The translations under genes were made by a program, and so were the position numbers. Shown here piece after piece: positions 50,393 through 60,072 of a stretch of DNA of 64,000 nt. Source of the stretch: Leishmania infantum JPCM5. Its lineage: Eukaryota; Euglenozoa; Kinetoplastea; Trypanosomatida; Trypanosomatidae. The stretch is from NCBI RefSeq assembly GCF_000002875.2, contig NC_009416.2, positions 7,501 to 71,500 of the forward strand, given 5' to 3'. Numbering within the stretch: position 1 is the first letter of the stretch; each line of letters begins with the position of its first letter. The notes under the pieces were generated by a model. The model did not search any database and was not told the origin of the DNA. It worked only from the letters and a program-made list of their open reading frames with translations.

Positions 50393-52261
50393 TTAGTGCC
50401 CGCTGGGCGCTATCCCAGAGAGGGCTGCCTTAGCAGGTCGCGCCGTTCGCTTGGTATCGCGGCACGGCTGCTGGGTGCGGGCAAGGCCACCGTTGCCTTT
50501 GCGCGCAGCCAGCCGCTTGTCGTCAAAGGAAGAGAGCGCCATGCGGTCCGCCGGAACGGCGAACGGGCCCCCGCTGGCTACCACGGTGTTGCCCGCTGCT
50601 GCCTTGTTGGAGCAGCGCAGTGGAGGAGAAGTGGACGCCGGACCGTTAGCTGCCATCACAGTTACCCCGGCCGATGGGTGCACCTGTACCTGGTCTTGCA
50701 GCGGTATCACCTCGGACGCAGCCGCCGTCGTGTAGAAGGACGAGATCCACGCCTCGCGAGCAAGCGCCGCCTCCTTCGCCTCCGCCGTGGCCGCTGCTGA
50801 GGCTCGCTGCGTCGTCCCGCGGCCCTGTCGCCGTGGCTGCTCGTCGCCGTCCTTCGCGGCAGCTTCCGCAGGTGTAACTGACTCATTATCCTGCATCGCA
50901 GCGTCGGCGCCGCCGCCTGGCGGCGGCTCCACGCGGCATACAACACCATACTTGCGACGGTCGCGGCACGTCGGTGCCACGCATGCCCGCTCCGTGCTCC
51001 ATAGTCGATCCTGCTCCACCGCCAGCACCACGCCGCCGCTGCGAAGCGACGCTTTCACAACGTGCTTCCTCGCCACTTCGCTCCCTCCAAGCTGGGCGGT
51101 GGAGTCGCCTATGCCCATCACTCGCACACCTGAGCGTTCCGCGTGTGGAAGGCTCTCTGCATTGTCGCCGAGCAGCGACGGCGGTGCCTGCTGCATCGCC
51201 GTCGTCAGCGCATCGGACGAAGGGGCCTGCACGCCGGCTGCGGATACACACCTCTCGTGAGCGCCAGCGCCGCCCGCTGGCAACGCTGCGTCAAGAGATA
51301 CCCTTGGGAGGCGCTTATCCGCCATCCGCTTCGCCCGCTTGAATCTCTTGAACGGACGGAAAGGAGGCAGCGACGGTGAGAGTGGCAGCGCTGTGGAGAG
51401 TGCCGCAGCACTTTTGTCGGAATGCCCCGTGCCGTGCTTCGTGCTGCGGGGCCGCAGGAGGCCGCTGCGGTGGGACGACGAAGCCGCGTCAGGCGCGCTG
51501 GGAGGCACAGGTACTTCCTCCACCGCAATCACATAGCGGCAGTACGCATCCATCGGCACGGATGCAGGAGGCACCGGGCACAACAGGTGAGTGGGTTTAC
51601 TAGCGCTGTGATGGTAGGCAGATAGCGGCGGTGGGGTGATCAATGACTGCGGTGTGAGAGCGCACAAAGGCGTGCGGGTGGGGACTCCCGCGAGCGACAA
51701 GGCGCTGCGCAGGAAGAGAGGCGTCGGCGCCGCGGCGGTGGCGATCGTGGCGTCGCTGTTTTTAGGAGGTGCTGTAGTGGCAGCCAAGAGAAAACTTGGG
51801 CGGTGGGTCATGGTAACACCTTCTCCATAGTCCTGTAGGAGAAACGAGGTTGCGACCACATCACGCATGTCGTCCCACGCCGCACACGCCGTGTACGCAC
51901 CTACAAGGCGATCAAGCGAGCGAGAAGCAAAGAGGTTGGCCGCCGCCTCGCCCACCTCGCGAGCTAGAGCGGCGCAAAAAACCTCTCCTTCCGTCTTGAG
52001 CTCGCCTGCGGCAGTAACAATTTCAGCCGGAGGCTCGCAAGCCTTCACTGATGGTGCGTCCGCTGCCGGTGGCGCCCTCAGTGATGTTGGAGCAAGAGAG
52101 ACGTAGTAGGCGCGCACAAGAACATCGGTTGTGCGAAGCGCGTCAAGGCTGGGCAGCGGCACCGGCGGCTCGGAGAAAAACGGGGCGGACGCTGGAGTGC
52201 TGTTGGATGCGGCGCCGCCTCGGGACACCGACGCTCGAGATCTACGTCCATCGACACTCAT
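50393..52261 (-). CDS. Protein of unknown function, 622 residues
   Basis: Starts at MSVDGRRSRASVSRGGAASN and ends SGIAPSGH. It is dominated by Ala, Pro, Ser, Thr and Arg, with no transmembrane segment or signal peptide. The N-terminal 170 residues look folded: LRTTDVLVRAYYVSLAPTSL, then GEVFCAALAREVGEAAANLF and LDRLVGAYTACAAWDDMRDV. The block YCRYVIAVEEVPVPPS near residue 245 is also ordered. The middle and C-terminal parts are low-complexity, with a basic cluster (PFRPFKRFKRAKRMADKR) near residue 310 that could be a nuclear localisation signal, and a Cys-containing ACVAPTCRDRRKYGVVC region near 435. I do not recognise a family. Codon use and GC content match its neighbours, so it is a normal resident gene. 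Confidence 0.7.
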   Translation of the reverse strand: MSVDGRRSRASVSRGGAASNSTPASAPFFSEPPVPLPSLDALRTTDVLVRAYYVSLAPTSLRAPPAADAPSVKACEPPAEIVTAAGELKTEGEVFCAALAREVGEAAANLFASRSLDRLVGAYTACAAWDDMRDVVATSFLLQDYGEGVTMTHRPSFLLAATTAPPKNSDATIATAAAPTPLFLRSALSLAGVPTRTPLCALTPQSLITPPPLSAYHHSASKPTHLLCPVPPASVPMDAYCRYVIAVEEVPVPPSAPDAASSSHRSGLLRPRSTKHGTGHSDKSAAALSTALPLSPSLPPFRPFKRFKRAKRMADKRLPRVSLDAALPAGGAGAHERCVSAAGVQAPSSDALTTAMQQAPPSLLGDNAESLPHAERSGVRVMGIGDSTAQLGGSEVARKHVVKASLRSGGVVLAVEQDRLWSTERACVAPTCRDRRKYGVVCRVEPPPGGGADAAMQDNESVTPAEAAAKDGDEQPRRQGRGTTQRASAAATAEAKEAALAREAWISSFYTTAAASEVIPLQDQVQVHPSAGVTVMAANGPASTSPPLRCSNKAAAGNTVVASGGPFAVPADRMALSSFDDKRLAARKGNGGLARTQQPCRDTKRTARPAKAALSGIAPSGH

Positions 52262-53011
52262 ATGATCAACCTACGCAGGAGTAGAGCAGTGAAAAAGAAA
52301 AAAAGACATGCGCCGAACCAGCTCTCGTGCGTAGCTGTGTAGTGCGGGAAATGGGTGGGTGAGGGCTTTGATGTAGTGTTCGGCTGACTCCACACTTGTG
52401 TGTATGTGTGGGGGGAGGGGAGGTGGGCGTTCGTGGAGACTGGAAAAATGAATAGCCAAGATTGTGGGTGACCGAAGGGCAAGCGAAAAAGAAACAAAAG
52501 AAGCGAACGCGCTCTGCCGCCGGTGAGCGCTGACAGCGGCAGCCGGTCCCGCCCGCAACACCAAAGCGCGCGGAGGGGAGTGTGTGAGAGGGGATAAAAA
52601 GAGGGCGGAAAAAACGCGCAAGTCGAGAACGCGAATGGGCGCGGAGGATCGGAAGTGCGAAAAAGAAACAAAGTCGACAGGAGGGCATCGGAACGCAGGT
52701 GTCGCGTTTGCTGCCGCCCGTGAACGCGGCAGAGGGTAAGGACAGCAAGAGTGGTAGCCACCAAAGGAGGCAGAGCGTCTGTACATACAAGCACACTCAC
52801 TTGTCCGTGTGTGTGTGGGAGGGGTGCAGGATGTCACAGTGGCGCAATGTGAAGAGGATGGCACATCTACACAGGCGCCACATACGTTCTGTTCTTCATT
52901 TTATCGCTTTCCTTAGAGTAAGACTCATGTCCATGAGCAATGAGCGATATGACAGCGCCGTGCACGATACGGCGGCGATGCCCACACGCACTGCGCAGCC
53001 ACGCGGAGACT
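52262..53011. other. Spacer, 750 bp
   Basis: Leader of the 622-residue unknown and the 3' UTR of the small gene above it. Three overlapping minus-strand frames (52258-52864) are Ser/Cys/Phe-rich UTR translations. Nothing else was recognised. Confidence 0.6.
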
Positions 53012-53287
53012 TTACGAGGATGGTGTCCTGCTAGGAGAACCTTTGCCAGTGAACTCAAGTCCACACATGTTCGCTGCCTTTCGGGCCCTCTCCACCTCCG
53101 TCTGCTTCACCGCGTACGTCTGTTGCAGCTTTCTGTACTCCGCCAAGCGATCTCGCATGAACGCGTACTCTGGACCACTAAGGGCATGCTCGGGGTCTGC
53201 CTGCAGCCTCTGCATCTTTTCGCTGAAGGAGAACTTCTTACCGGCCGCTGCGGAGGCACAGCGGGCATATCGGGTCGTGCTAAGCAT
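53012..53287 (-). CDS. Small mitochondrial-type protein, 91 residues
   Basis: The ATG at 53287 gives MLSTTRYARCASAAAGKKFS, which is rich in Arg/Ser/Ala without acidic residues, a typical mitochondrial presequence. The rest is a charged helical protein (SEKMQRLQADPEHALSGPEY, FMRDRLAEYRKLQQTYAVKQ, TEVERARKAANMCGLEFTGK) without membrane segments. The coding character (balanced composition, helical periodicity) and the placement between two good minus-strand genes support a real gene despite its size. No family was recognised; a small mitoribosomal or respiratory-complex assembly subunit would fit, but that is only a guess. An extra codon above is GTG and is not used. Confidence 0.62.
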   Translation of the reverse strand: MLSTTRYARCASAAAGKKFSFSEKMQRLQADPEHALSGPEYAFMRDRLAEYRKLQQTYAVKQTEVERARKAANMCGLEFTGKGSPSRTPSS

Positions 53288-53972
53288 CACGCCAAGCGGT
53301 TCTGCTCAGTTTGTGAGAAGATGATGATTGATGACCCGTGAAAAAGAAGGGGCGGTGCGGGCACCAGATGGACACTGTGTGAAAAGAATGGGAACCTGCT
53401 GGCGTGCAGGGACCTTCCTTGCCGACCCCACCCCCAGTGGACGTGTGGTCGAAAGAGGCGGATCAACGTACCCCGCGAGAGAAAAGGGAATGGAGAAGAA
53501 CTAGACGAGTGTGTGCAGGCAAGATCATCTGTGGTGCCGCACGGGGGAGGTATATCACCCCATCGTTGTCGAGGCCATCGTAGCACAGAGAAAAGGGGTG
53601 ACTGGCTCAGCACACAGCGAGCGGGACAACGGGACGTTTTTTTTTGGGGGGAGGGGTTCGCCTGTCAAAGAAACCTCTCGGCTGCGCAGTGCAATACAAC
53701 CTGGAACGTGGTAGGGCGGCGGCGGAACAAGAAGACGCGATGCTCTGCTCATTTGCGAAGGTGCACCGGGTAGTCTCTGCGGCTGCGCAGATGAAACGCG
53801 TTTCGTCATACACGGTGCTGTAGGGCATGAGAAAACAGGGCACCACCCAGTCGCCGCGCATGACAGGCGCGCGGTGGCCTCTTTCGCTGCACCGCGACTC
53901 GTGCGTAGCACACAGACGGGCAACACGCACGCAAGCTTAACTCGCCATCACACAAAAAAAGAGAATGACACG
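53288..53972. other. Spacer, 685 bp
   Basis: 3' UTR of the U2A' gene and leader of the small gene. Poly-T and poly-G runs occur near 53,637-53,656 on the plus strand. No gene was recognised. Confidence 0.6.
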
Positions 53973-54899
53973 CTAATGGCGCTTCCGCTTACGCGCAGCT
54001 GCCATCCTTTCCGATATCTCCGTCATCTCCTCCTCCAACTCCGCGATTTCCTCCGCCGTGACATCGTCGGATAGGAGACGCTTCTCCAGCTGGTCTAGAC
54101 GTGCTTGAAGAGCGGCATCGTCGTCCTCGTTCACATCGGCAGCGGCAGGGGTCGCGCTCGTTGCGCCGCTGCCAGGCTCACCATCGAGAGTGTCCGCGTT
54201 GCTTGATACTGCGGCGGCCGCCGCTGTGCGGCCCTCGCGACCGCGCTTGCGCGTCTTCTTTGCGTCTACGGTGGATGACGACTGCGACCGTGTCACTGTA
54301 CTCAGTGTAAGTGGAGCTTCCCACGACAGCACCAGCTTCTTGAACTCGTCCTTCGCCTTCTGTGCACGCTCCCTATCAGCCTGTGTAACGCGCTGGTAGT
54401 TGATGAGCTTCAACCTAGGGCACAAGAAGACCAGAAACGCCCGCAGCTTCTCCCTATCGAAATTGTTGCTGTTGGTCTCCCACACAGGATTGTCCTCGAG
54501 CGACACCACCTCCAGCTTCTTCCACTGCTTCAAAAAGTAGAGATCGCGCACGCAGGCGAGGCGGTTGCGGTCGGCCAAGAAGTGCACGACGTTGGGCAAC
54601 GCAGACACGCACGAAGTCACACTCACGCGCTGAATTTCGTTTCGGTGGGCAACGAGGGTGGTGACGCGGCTCATCCTCACATCCTTGTCGCTGTTGCCGG
54701 CTGCACACGTCGTGGGAAAGTACTCTAGCGCCGTCAGGGCGTTGGAGGAAAGGTTTACGACATCGAAGTTGTTCTCGAGCAGCACCAGTACGTGCTCATC
54801 GAGCGAGGAAATCCGCAGCCCGCGAAGGTCGATTTCACGCTGTAGCATCGTGTTGGTGAACTGCGGCGCGAGACGCACCAAGTCCATCGAGAGTCGCAT
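53973..54899 (-). CDS. U2-40K: U2 snRNP A' protein (U2-40K)
   Basis: A 308-residue leucine-rich-repeat protein. It opens MRLSMDLVRLAPQFTNTMLQ, then REIDLRGLRISSLDEHV, the U2A' start (L..EL...A.QY.N....RELDLRGxKI). LRR units follow: FDVVNLSSNALTALEYFP, VTTLVAHRNEIQRV, ALPNVVHFLADRNRLACVRD and LEVVSLEDNPVWETN. The LRR cap LRAFLVFLCPRLKLINYQRV, then TQADRERAQKAK, matches the Y..Y....VRVLDFQKVK..ER region. The C-terminal 120 residues carry a KKTRKRGREGR basic stretch, Ala/Ser linkers and a final coiled coil (ARLDQLEKRLLSDDVTAEEI). U2A' pairs with U2B'' on stem-loop IV of U2 snRNA. In trypanosomatids U2 serves trans-splicing of nearly every mRNA, so the gene's product acts on this very transcription unit. 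Confidence 0.9.
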   Translation of the reverse strand: MRLSMDLVRLAPQFTNTMLQREIDLRGLRISSLDEHVLVLLENNFDVVNLSSNALTALEYFPTTCAAGNSDKDVRMSRVTTLVAHRNEIQRVSVTSCVSALPNVVHFLADRNRLACVRDLYFLKQWKKLEVVSLEDNPVWETNSNNFDREKLRAFLVFLCPRLKLINYQRVTQADRERAQKAKDEFKKLVLSWEAPLTLSTVTRSQSSSTVDAKKTRKRGREGRTAAAAAVSSNADTLDGEPGSGATSATPAAADVNEDDDAALQARLDQLEKRLLSDDVTAEEIAELEEEMTEISERMAAARKRKRH

Positions 54900-55616
54900 T
54901 CTCGCCTATCAAAGAGGGGGGCAGGAGGTATTCCAAGACGGATGGAGCGCACGGGACTGGTGAGGAAAAAGACCGACCAAGCGGAGTTGTGTGTGCGCGC
55001 CGACACACGCGTGGGGTGAGGTAGGGAGGAAATTGTGACGTGGGCGTGTACGTGCAAGAACACCGTAAAGATCGGAGGAAGAGAAGACGAGTGTCATGGG
55101 AGGAGGGGGCAAACTGTCATGGCTGAATGCTTCCCGTTGAGCAGCACACATGGTGTCGGAGGCGATGGAAAAACACGCCGCGCAGTGCAAAGCAGAGTGT
55201 GTGGTGCGCAACTATGTTGAATGGGGCGGTGATCGGGTACAGGATATGCCCCGCATCAGCGAGGCTCTTGCAGCAGGATGCCGCGGTCACGTGCCTCTCC
55301 AAAAACTAGGGCACCGGCCATGTTTCTTTTGTCTTTTTCGTCTGCGGCGGGGTCTGTGGAGAACAACGTTGTTGGCTGCGATGCGCCCCCTCTCACCGCA
55401 GGAGGTTCAGGAGAAGGGCACGGTAAAGGCGGATAAGCACGAAAAGGGCTCTGCCGCCTCCATGAGGAAGAGCAGTGTGCTCGGCTTGTGGCAATCTCAC
55501 TCGAGACTTGTACGCATGCCGTTTGTGCACGGCAGCGTGCGGCAGAAGTCGAAGGTGGCAGGCGGTCACCATCCTCGTGCGCCCCTTCCCTACGATACGG
55601 ATGGCTTGGCGCTCAC
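54900..55616. other. Spacer, 717 bp
   Basis: U2A' leader and the 3' UTR of the small membrane-protein gene. A 168-codon plus-strand frame (55150-55656) is antisense and unrecognised. Confidence 0.6.
54957..54975 (-). promoter_or_regulatory. Candidate trans-splice acceptor of the U2A' gene
   Basis: On the minus strand GGTCTTTTTCCTCACC is followed by AG at 54958-54957, leaving a leader of about 57 nt before the ATG at 54899. Confidence 0.55.
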
Positions 55617-55967
55617 TCACTCCTCCGCGCTCTTCTTGGTGTTGATGCGACGGTAGCCCTTCAGCTCACCGCGGGCACCGTAGATGGGCTCTAACGTGTA
55701 CTCGCGCATGTCCTGCTTGTGCGGAGTCAGCCCCTGTGTCAACTGCTCCGCTGGAATGAGAGAGGGGATAAAGTAGGCAACGCCAAATGTGATGAGAAGC
55801 AGCGGGCCGGTGAAGACAAACTCGCGGACACCCATCGGTATCTTTGTGCTGTAAAAGCGAGAGAACTTCACGAGGTAAGGATTCTTCTTGGGCGGCTCCG
55901 TGTAGTTGGCAACGCTCCGCCGCGGCTTGGCAGTGGGCGCCGAGGCCGCGTCTTCAGGAGCTGGCAT
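55617..55967 (-). CDS. Small single-span membrane protein, 116 residues
   Basis: Starts at MPAPEDAASAPTAKPRRSVA and ends TKKSAEE. The N-terminal 45 residues are polar and basic (EPPKKNPYLVKFSRFYSTKI). One hydrophobic segment at about residues 50-72 (FVFTGPLLLITFGVAYFIPS) should cross a membrane. The remaining ~45 residues are polar, with HKQDMREYTLEPIYGARGEL. The composition and length resemble small accessory subunits of mitochondrial inner-membrane complexes or ER proteins in trypanosomatids. No family was recognised with confidence. It is compact, ungapped and in the correct strand position. Confidence 0.7.
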   Translation of the reverse strand: MPAPEDAASAPTAKPRRSVANYTEPPKKNPYLVKFSRFYSTKIPMGVREFVFTGPLLLITFGVAYFIPSLIPAEQLTQGLTPHKQDMREYTLEPIYGARGELKGYRRINTKKSAEE

Positions 55968-56878
55968 GGGGGGGGGAGGGGACGCAGCGTGTGAAGAAAG
56001 GCGCGAAAAGGGGGTACGAACGGAGGAGTGGGTCTCTCCGCACAGTCAGATGTCCCACGGGTGTGCCGATGCTGCCCCACAAACCGCTCCGGCAGCGCAG
56101 CAGACGCGAGTTCTGTAGCGTATCGGCGACATGGAAACACGAGAGCGGTGAATCAACACACAAAAAGAACAGACAGGGAGAACGTTAGGAAGCAACGGTG
56201 CGAAAAGTGAAGCTGCCAAGCCGATGGTCGTGGTCCGGCAATCCGTGTCGAAGGAGCATTAGAGATCGAGGCGGTAGAGCAGATAGCATAGGCCTCATGC
56301 GCTCGCCCGATGTCGCACCTGTTCGTCTCTCGGCGAAGCACTGCTCAAATCTCCTTTCCATGCAATGCATGCAGAGAGAGAGACACCTGTAGGGAGATGA
56401 GGCTGAATGTGCTCAAACGGAGCACAGCTGGCAGCATACGCAAGACCTGAAGCTCTGCCGCAGCTCCAGAACCTGCTGAGTCCGAAGACCACTTGCATCT
56501 GTGCCCCCTTCTCACGCTTCGTGCCCGCTGTGAGGCAATTTGCAGCTGTGCTTATGTACCGGCGTCTTGCGCGTATGTGAACAGTACTGATGAACACCAA
56601 AGACTCCCCACCACGGCAGCCTTACTCGGCACACATTACGCTGACTTTACCGGGCGAGTCGGAAAAAAAAAACAGGCAAGCCGAGCAAACAAGGGACAGG
56701 CTGCGTAGAGCAGGCGCGCACAAACACAAACACGCAAGCACGCGCCCAAGAAGGTTTGTCATCTGTTCAAGCTCCCCCAACCCGCGTGCACAAGTGCAGT
56801 GTGTCGCGCGGCGGCCTCCCAGGAGGCACAGACACGCACACGCCAGTCACCGGCCCCTCATCACCACCACCACCCACT
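55968..56878. other. Spacer, 911 bp (3' UTR of HSP70-like gene)
   Basis: No gene, repeat or RNA gene was recognised; short frames on both strands only. Confidence 0.6.
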
Positions 56879-59185
56879 TCATTGGAGAACAAACTCATAC
56901 GAGCTGCAAAAGACACCAGGGGTGAGCACTAGTGACGTGATATCGGCACCACCGACGCTCGGCAGGCGCACCAGCTGCACGCTCACCTGCACCTCCCTCT
57001 CCGACGCCTCGTTCCACTTTGCCTGCGCCGTGAACGTGATGCACAGGGGGCCAAGTGCTCCACCGCGCGCCAGGGCAGCGGCAGCATGGAGAACAAGGCC
57101 AGCGCTGTTCACTGGGCGCACCTCCACAAGGTCGGCCGCCGAGTCGGTCGATGGTGCGCCGTGCACATCTGTGAAGAGGTAAAGCACTGTTCGAGCCTCA
57201 GGAGATGCCGGAGACCACGGAATCGCGACGCGGCAGGGCAGTGCCGCCGAGTGCGCCAGCAACACACGCAGGGAGGCGCAAGGCAGCTGCTGGGTCGCCG
57301 CGCAGGTCAGCGCTGTGGTGTCGCCGACGTACAAGTACACGTTTCCAGCAAGGAACACGCCAGAGTGGGGGTCGCTCATAAGCGCCTCCTGCTTGCAATC
57401 CTCGACGTCACTGCTTTCGTCATCATCGCCATTCGTTAGGGCATCCCAGACGCTGGTGGCCGTCTCGGCGGCTTGCGTGACGACGATAGTCCGCAGCTTG
57501 CCAGCGCTCTTGCGCGACTGTCTGGACGTGGCGAGCCGCTGCATCGTGTAGCATTCAGCCACGCGACAGCTATGGTGGCACCCGCCGACAGAGAGCAGCT
57601 CATCGGCGCACACGCCGTTCCCCATGAGGCTCGAGTCCAAGACGCGTACCGCAGCTGCGAAGAGCGACCGCTGCTCGGGTGACTGTACAGAGGCGGCGAG
57701 CAGCTTTGTCAAGGAGGGCATCTGGCACATGCCGCCCGCGAGGAGGACCGTATCCACAAAACCCTCAGTCCAGGTGTCCTTATACTTGTCCGCAAAGGCG
57801 CGCACGGCCTTGCTGAACATGTCCAACAGTCCCCACTCGCTCCGAATGGCGTTGTCCAGCTTGTTCTTCGTCAGCGTCTGTGTGTCAATCAGGTCCATTC
57901 CTTCGTAGAAGGCCTCCGCCTCCACCGAGACGGAGGTGGCTTGCGGGTTTGTGTTGAGCGAGACCTTCTTCTCCGCCATCAGCAGGGCAAGACGGCGCAT
58001 CGCCCGGGACGGGATCGCCTCATGAAGGAGTCTGGTGGCCGGGTGCTCGGTCGACCCGATGGTGGGCAGCGCGTGGTTGAGGTGCAGGAGAGCATTGAAG
58101 TTGCGCGACGGGCTCGCGAAGAGGCGCCGCTGCTGAGTCATGTACTGCGCTGCCACCCTTTCTGCCAGTGCCACGTCCAGCGCGTCGCCGCCGCTGCCGG
58201 CGCCTACGGCAAAGTAGCCATCACCCACAGCTGCGCTCCCCTTTGTGAAGCAGCGGTAGGGGACGTTGTGGTGCTGCGGAGGGCAGACAAGAATGCCACC
58301 ACGGGAGCACAGCAAAGAGAGGCACAAGCCATGAGCTCCCCAGTCCACCACGAGCACATTGTGCGGTGCGGTGGAGAGCAGGCGCGGCACACGGCGCTCC
58401 TGCGTGGCGGCATCGTACGCAGTCACCGCCGCCTCATCACTGAAGACGACACTCGTGTTCAGCACGACGGCGCCGAGATGCGACGACTGCACCGCCTCCT
58501 TCAGCCACTCCACAGTTCTGCCGCGGCGCGCGGCATGGGCGCTGTCGGCCGCACCTGGAAAGGCGTAGCGCGGCACCACGAGCGTCAAAAAGAGCTTTGC
58601 CGAGCTCGACGTGGCTTTGTCGCGGCCGGTTGTCGCCGTCAGTCCACACGCGCCGTCTATGGTGTGCTCCTTGATGTAGTTTAAGAAGCGAATAAAAAGA
58701 TCCTCAGCAGAGATGAAGCTCTCCACCAGCTCGCCGTCTGGCTCTGACGCGTACTGGAACCCGAGCTGCCGCGTACCAGAGGCAACCTGGGTGAGCCGGC
58801 AGTGGCCCTTGTACTTCTGATTCGCCGCGGCCTCAACGACCCGCAGCAGACCCGACGTGGTCTCCTCCGACTCGGCTGCGTGTTCTGACACTGTTCCCAG
58901 CACATGTTGCGCATCCGCTATCGAGGCGGCAGCGGCGGCGTAGGTGAACAAGTAAGGCACAACGTTCTGAGGCTGACGCGAGTACTGGTGGAGCGCGTTG
59001 TCGCCAAAGAGCAACTCCTGCTCTGTCAACGCCGCCACGACAGGGGTATTGCGATGGCCACTGGAGTTGGCAACGACCTTGATGGGAGCCGCGTCGGACA
59101 CCGCAGCCGTGCCGGTGTTGCTGCTCACTGGCGCGACGGCGACGTAGCTACTCGACGCGCCGAGTGAAACGCTGACGGCATACAT
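56879..59185 (-). CDS. Highly divergent HSP70-superfamily protein
   Basis: A 768-residue protein starting at MYAVSVSLGASSSYVAVAPV (the two codons above begin with GTG). It follows the HSP70 nucleotide-binding-domain layout in weak form. The N-terminal SLGASSSYVAV stands where HSP70 has GIDLGTTNS; then comes HRNTPVVAALTEQELLFGDN (the R.TPS.VAF...R..G..A block), LTLVVPRYAFPGA (TVPA.F), VLVVDWGAHGLCLSL (phosphate-2 loop D.GGGT region), a helix FYEGMDLIDTQTLTKNKLDN (the EGIDF....RARFE region) and VDTVLLAGGMCQMPSLTKLL (VLVGG.TR.P.V). Key catalytic residues of phosphate-1 and -2 are altered, and the C-terminus lacks EEVD and a lid-like helical tail. Similar nonstandard HSP70s are Ssz1 and HSP110. 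ATPase activity may be lost; a regulatory or ribosome-associated role is speculation. Confidence 0.75.
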   Translation of the reverse strand: MYAVSVSLGASSSYVAVAPVSSNTGTAAVSDAAPIKVVANSSGHRNTPVVAALTEQELLFGDNALHQYSRQPQNVVPYLFTYAAAAASIADAQHVLGTVSEHAAESEETTSGLLRVVEAAANQKYKGHCRLTQVASGTRQLGFQYASEPDGELVESFISAEDLFIRFLNYIKEHTIDGACGLTATTGRDKATSSSAKLFLTLVVPRYAFPGAADSAHAARRGRTVEWLKEAVQSSHLGAVVLNTSVVFSDEAAVTAYDAATQERRVPRLLSTAPHNVLVVDWGAHGLCLSLLCSRGGILVCPPQHHNVPYRCFTKGSAAVGDGYFAVGAGSGGDALDVALAERVAAQYMTQQRRLFASPSRNFNALLHLNHALPTIGSTEHPATRLLHEAIPSRAMRRLALLMAEKKVSLNTNPQATSVSVEAEAFYEGMDLIDTQTLTKNKLDNAIRSEWGLLDMFSKAVRAFADKYKDTWTEGFVDTVLLAGGMCQMPSLTKLLAASVQSPEQRSLFAAAVRVLDSSLMGNGVCADELLSVGGCHHSCRVAECYTMQRLATSRQSRKSAGKLRTIVVTQAAETATSVWDALTNGDDDESSDVEDCKQEALMSDPHSGVFLAGNVYLYVGDTTALTCAATQQLPCASLRVLLAHSAALPCRVAIPWSPASPEARTVLYLFTDVHGAPSTDSAADLVEVRPVNSAGLVLHAAAALARGGALGPLCITFTAQAKWNEASEREVQVSVQLVRLPSVGGADITSLVLTPGVFCSSYEFVLQ

Positions 59186-60072
59186 TGACACGGTGCCGCG
59201 TCGCGCGACGAAGCAAGGAGTTCAGAAGCGAGAAGAGGTGTTCGAGGTGGTGAGGAGCTGTGCCTAGGTGCGACTGATGATGCGTGTTGTATGTGCGTGT
59301 GTCTTTCAGTGCTACCGTCGCACGCCACACCGTCGTCAACGCGTAAGAGAGCAAAGACACGGTGGGCAGCAGACCAGGAAGGGACGAAAGGGAGGGGGGG
59401 GCAGAGAAAATGCGAGAGAAGGTAAGGGGGTTGAAGTGCGCGCCGTGGAAAAAGCGAAAGCCGAGCAACACGGAGATCACGCAGGCGCGCGCACTTACCC
59501 CAGCGCGCGCGCAGGAGTGGACGCACAGACGAAGAGACAACGATCTTCCTTCTCCCTGAAAAAAGCGAAATGTGGAGAGTTAGGGACGAGGGGAACGAGA
59601 TGGCTGCAGCGGCATGCCGTCTTCCTGATCGAGCTAACTACTCCCGTCCACGGTGTGGAAAGAAAACAAGCTCCAAAAACAACGTCCATGTCGATGCGTC
59701 AGCGCGCGTCTGTTGAAGCTGCCACAAATACGCCGTGGTGCGCAACAACGGAATGAGGCTGCTTCTCTCCTTCACTTTCTTTGAGAAGTGGAGTGGCGGC
59801 GAAGCGGTGAGGGGGTGAGAAGGGGGACCGCGAAGCGAGTTTCCACCGACGTCCGTCCGGGTAGGAAACGCGGTCCACCCCCCCCACTCCTCCCCACACG
59901 CACAAATAGCACTCACCGCAATACAGGCGCAGCACAGCTGCTGCTCGCCGCAAAACCACAGGCCATCGGTGGTATGTGCGGCGCAAGATGAAGGGCAGGA
60001 GAGCTCGAGAAGAACGAGCATTAGAAGAGCAGCCCCTAAGCAGGGGGGAACGTATACAGTGCCGTCGCTGAG
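59186..60072. other. Spacer, 887 bp
   Basis: Leader of the HSP70-like gene with a pyrimidine tract on the minus strand at 59,360-59,420, and the 3' UTR of the coiled-coil gene. No gene was recognised. Confidence 0.6.
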
